Source: JAJVID01 sp035275345 (GTDB lineage: Bacteria; Acidobacteriota; Blastocatellia; RBC074). From it: a stretch of DNA of 7,287 bases. Both the position numbers and the translations under genes were made by a program. Shown here piece by piece: positions 5,625-7,287 of this stretch (the first letter of the stretch is position 1; every line of letters begins with the position of its first letter). The stretch is taken from assembly GCA_035275345.1 (NCBI GenBank), contig DATEMY010000489.1:1-7287 (forward strand), in the 5' to 3' direction. The notes beneath the pieces were generated by a model. That model saw only the letters and a list, made by a program, of their open reading frames with translations, searched no databases and was not told the DNA's origin.

Positions 5625-7172
5625 ATGGGATTAAAGCCAGCCAGAATCGCATTCTTGGGAACCACCGCAATATTGCTTTTCATTTCTTGGACAATCGCTC
5701 AGGACATCGGCCATCTGGGTGTGGACGCGGATCCGACTCCGCTCATCCAGGCCAAACGCCCGATGAGGCGCCTCGCATTGCGTAACACAAACCGCAATTC
5801 AAACGTAGCCGCAGTCAAAGCCGATCCCCTGGCCGGGGCCAGCAAGGATTTGCGCGCTGACGTAACCGATGTCACTGGAGCGTCGGGCAAGGACCCGAAG
5901 GCGAATTCAACCGCCCCCACGAGCGGGTCCACAACTGTCGCCGTGACCTCAGCGCCGCCGCCGCCTAAACCGGAGATCAGGCCCGATCCGAAGTCCGGGG
6001 CGAAACCTTCCGCTCCGTCGGCTGAAGATTACATCGCGAGGGCCGAAGAACTGGCGGCGAAGAGTGACCCGAGCGGCGCGGCCGATGTCTTCCGGCTGGC
6101 GTTGTCTCTAAAACCGGATTCGATCGACGCGCAGTTGGGGCTGGCCGATTCGCTGCACGACGCGAAGAATTTCCAGGGCGCCGACGCCCAATACGCGAAG
6201 ATCATCGCGCAGAACCAGAATTCAGTCGAAGCGCATCGGGGGCGCGGCGACACTCTTTACGAGTTAAAGCGTTACGACGAGGCGGTCGGCGAATATCAGG
6301 AGGCGATCAGATTCGGGGCCAATGACGCCGGCGTCCTCAACAACCTGGCGAACGCCTATTTCCGCACCGGAACGCGTGAAAACCGCGACCGCGCGATTGA
6401 AAGCTATCGCAAAGCGATCGATAAGGAACCGAATTGGCCCGACGCTTACGCCGGATTGGCCAACGTCCTGCGCGTGCAGAAGCGATTGACCGAAGCGCAA
6501 CAGGCCATCGAGAAGTCGCTCCAACTTTCGCCTAATTCGGCCCTCGCCCATTCGGTCGCGGGCCGCATCTACGCCGACCTCAATAATTTCGCCCGCGCTA
6601 ACGCCGAAGGGCAGAAGGCCATCGACCTGGCCCCGAAGGGGGAAACATCCTTCCTCTCTTTCGCTTATCTCAATCTCGGCGGGATTCTGTACGCTCAGCG
6701 GCGATTTGACGAAGCGATCCGCGCTTATGTGACGGCGCAATCTTACGACCGCACGTGGGCGGTGCCGCGAAACAGTCTGGGCAACCTCTACCTCGCCGCG
6801 AACCGACCGCTCGAAGCCGCTGAGGAGTTCGAAGCGGCGGCGAAGCTGGAACCGAAAAGCTCGGCCATTCGCACCAATCTGGGCAACGCTTATGCGATAT
6901 TGCAGAAATACGACGCGGCGATCTCAAATTTCCGGCTTGCCGCCCAGCTCGATCCGAAGAACCCCAATCCCCACTCGAATATGGGATTGACTCTTCTCCG
7001 CCAGGGACGATTCAACGAGGCCGTCAACGCGTTCTCCGAGGCGCTCAAGATCGAACCGAACAACCCAATATTCCAGCAGGCGTACGCCGACTCGTTGAAA
7101 CTCGCCGGCCGAGGTAAAGAGGCGAAAGATGTAAAGAAAGACAAAAAAGAGAAAGAAAAAAAGAAGAATTAG
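5625..7172 (+). CDS. Exported tetratricopeptide-repeat (TPR) protein
   Basis: A 515-residue protein with an N-terminal signal sequence or anchor (basic start, hydrophobic 8-25, possible cleavage after TIA at 25). It has no lipobox Cys and in fact no cysteine anywhere. Residues 26-132 form a low-complexity, Pro/Ala/Ser/Thr-rich linker with a PPPPKP run. About ten consecutive 34-residue TPR units follow (about 135-165, 166-199, 200-233, 234-270, 271-304, 305-338, 339-377, 378-411, 412-445 and 446-479), showing the usual G-Y/L...A-[FY]...A-P pattern (for example NLGNAYAILQKYDAAISNF). The last 18 residues are a Lys/Glu/Asp tail. TPR arrays are protein-binding scaffolds, and the signal places this one in the periplasm or on the membrane. 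The partner is unknown. The start is supported by GAGAGG five bases upstream of the ATG. The gene is divergent from the phosphatidyltransferase and stands alone. Confidence 0.9.
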   Translation: MGLKPARIAFLGTTAILLFISWTIAQDIGHLGVDADPTPLIQAKRPMRRLALRNTNRNSNVAAVKADPLAGASKDLRADVTDVTGASGKDPKANSTAPTSGSTTVAVTSAPPPPKPEIRPDPKSGAKPSAPSAEDYIARAEELAAKSDPSGAADVFRLALSLKPDSIDAQLGLADSLHDAKNFQGADAQYAKIIAQNQNSVEAHRGRGDTLYELKRYDEAVGEYQEAIRFGANDAGVLNNLANAYFRTGTRENRDRAIESYRKAIDKEPNWPDAYAGLANVLRVQKRLTEAQQAIEKSLQLSPNSALAHSVAGRIYADLNNFARANAEGQKAIDLAPKGETSFLSFAYLNLGGILYAQRRFDEAIRAYVTAQSYDRTWAVPRNSLGNLYLAANRPLEAAEEFEAAAKLEPKSSAIRTNLGNAYAILQKYDAAISNFRLAAQLDPKNPNPHSNMGLTLLRQGRFNEAVNAFSEALKIEPNNPIFQQAYADSLKLAGRGKEAKDVKKDKKEKEKKKN

Positions 7173-7212
7173 AGAGGGCATGCTTCAAAAGAAGCTGAAG
7201 ATAGATCACAAT

Positions 7213-7287
7213 CCGCAGTTCACCGCCGCAGGCGCCGCAGAACGCGGAGGAAACGCAGAGAGAGGAAGGGCCTTCTCCTCTCTGCGA
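7213..7287. repeat. Palindromic 'cgcagagag' intergenic repeat, cut by the window end
   Basis: Words such as ccgcag, cgccgcag, cgcgga and cgcagag repeat from about 7213. They lead into a palindrome centred on base 7270: 7254-7262 pairs with 7278-7286 (9 bp, cgcagagag), and the inner gaagg/ccttc (7265-7269 with 7271-7275) also pairs, leaving one two-base mismatch step. Only the left half and centre are in the window; a mirrored right half probably continues beyond. From general knowledge, similar 'cgcagag' palindromes are widespread between genes in environmental bacteria. It begins 40 bases after the TPR stop codon. Confidence 0.75.

Noticed and set aside
5336..5683. 115-codon minus-strand open frame across the divergent region
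   Set aside because: It crosses the 14-bp array and the promoter of the phosphatidyltransferase. Its middle is a translation of the repeat, and it overlaps the start of the TPR gene.
6264..6740. 158-codon minus-strand open frame inside the TPR gene
   Set aside because: It is the complement of intact TPR repeats, with no recognisable domain or start signal.
7182..7195. GCTTC-AAAA-GAAGC hairpin after the TPR stop as a terminator
   Set aside because: The stem is only 5 bp and no T-run follows.

Overview
The window holds six protein-coding genes from what looks like an environmental Gram-negative bacterium, most plausibly an acidobacterium of the Blastocatellia type. That placement is an inference. 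It rests on gene style (an acyl-CoA-carboxylase-type AccC with a C-terminal extension, a Zn-ribbon/pseudopilin-like membrane protein, a large secreted TPR protein), moderately high GC, weak or absent Shine-Dalgarno sequences, and abundant intergenic palindromic word-repeats. No rRNA, tRNA, CRISPR array, transposase or phage gene is visible.

Layout. Five genes lie on the minus strand. Read in their own direction they are: a CDP-alcohol phosphatidyltransferase (4522-5238), a Zn-ribbon multi-span membrane protein with a GspG-like tail (3587-4483), a hairpin terminator (3493-3535), a 100-residue DUF3592-like protein (3154-3456), a biotin carboxylase subunit AccC (1492-3033), and an M48/Ste24-type membrane metalloprotease (113-1495) whose ATG overlaps the AccC stop as ATGA. 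One gene is on the plus strand: an exported ten-TPR protein (5625-7172). It is divergent from the phosphatidyltransferase.

Transcription units. A very good sigma70-type promoter (TTGACA-18-TATGAT, minus strand, 5364-5335) drives the phosphatidyltransferase/Zn-ribbon pair, which ends at the hairpin near 3500. The position of this promoter argues that the phosphatidyltransferase starts at 5238 rather than at an upstream TTG. AccC and the protease form a translationally coupled pair.

Repeats. Three unrelated palindromic elements built from short repeated words sit in the gaps at 1-69, 3041-3151 and 7213-7287, each right after a gene 3' end. A fourth repeat, a 14-bp tandem array, fills the leader of the TPR gene. 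These repeats, the promoter inside the apparent N-terminus of the phosphatidyltransferase ORF, and the odd domain combination of the Zn-ribbon protein are the points most worth a second look. I see no multi-gene novel system: the gene content is otherwise mostly housekeeping (lipid metabolism and envelope).
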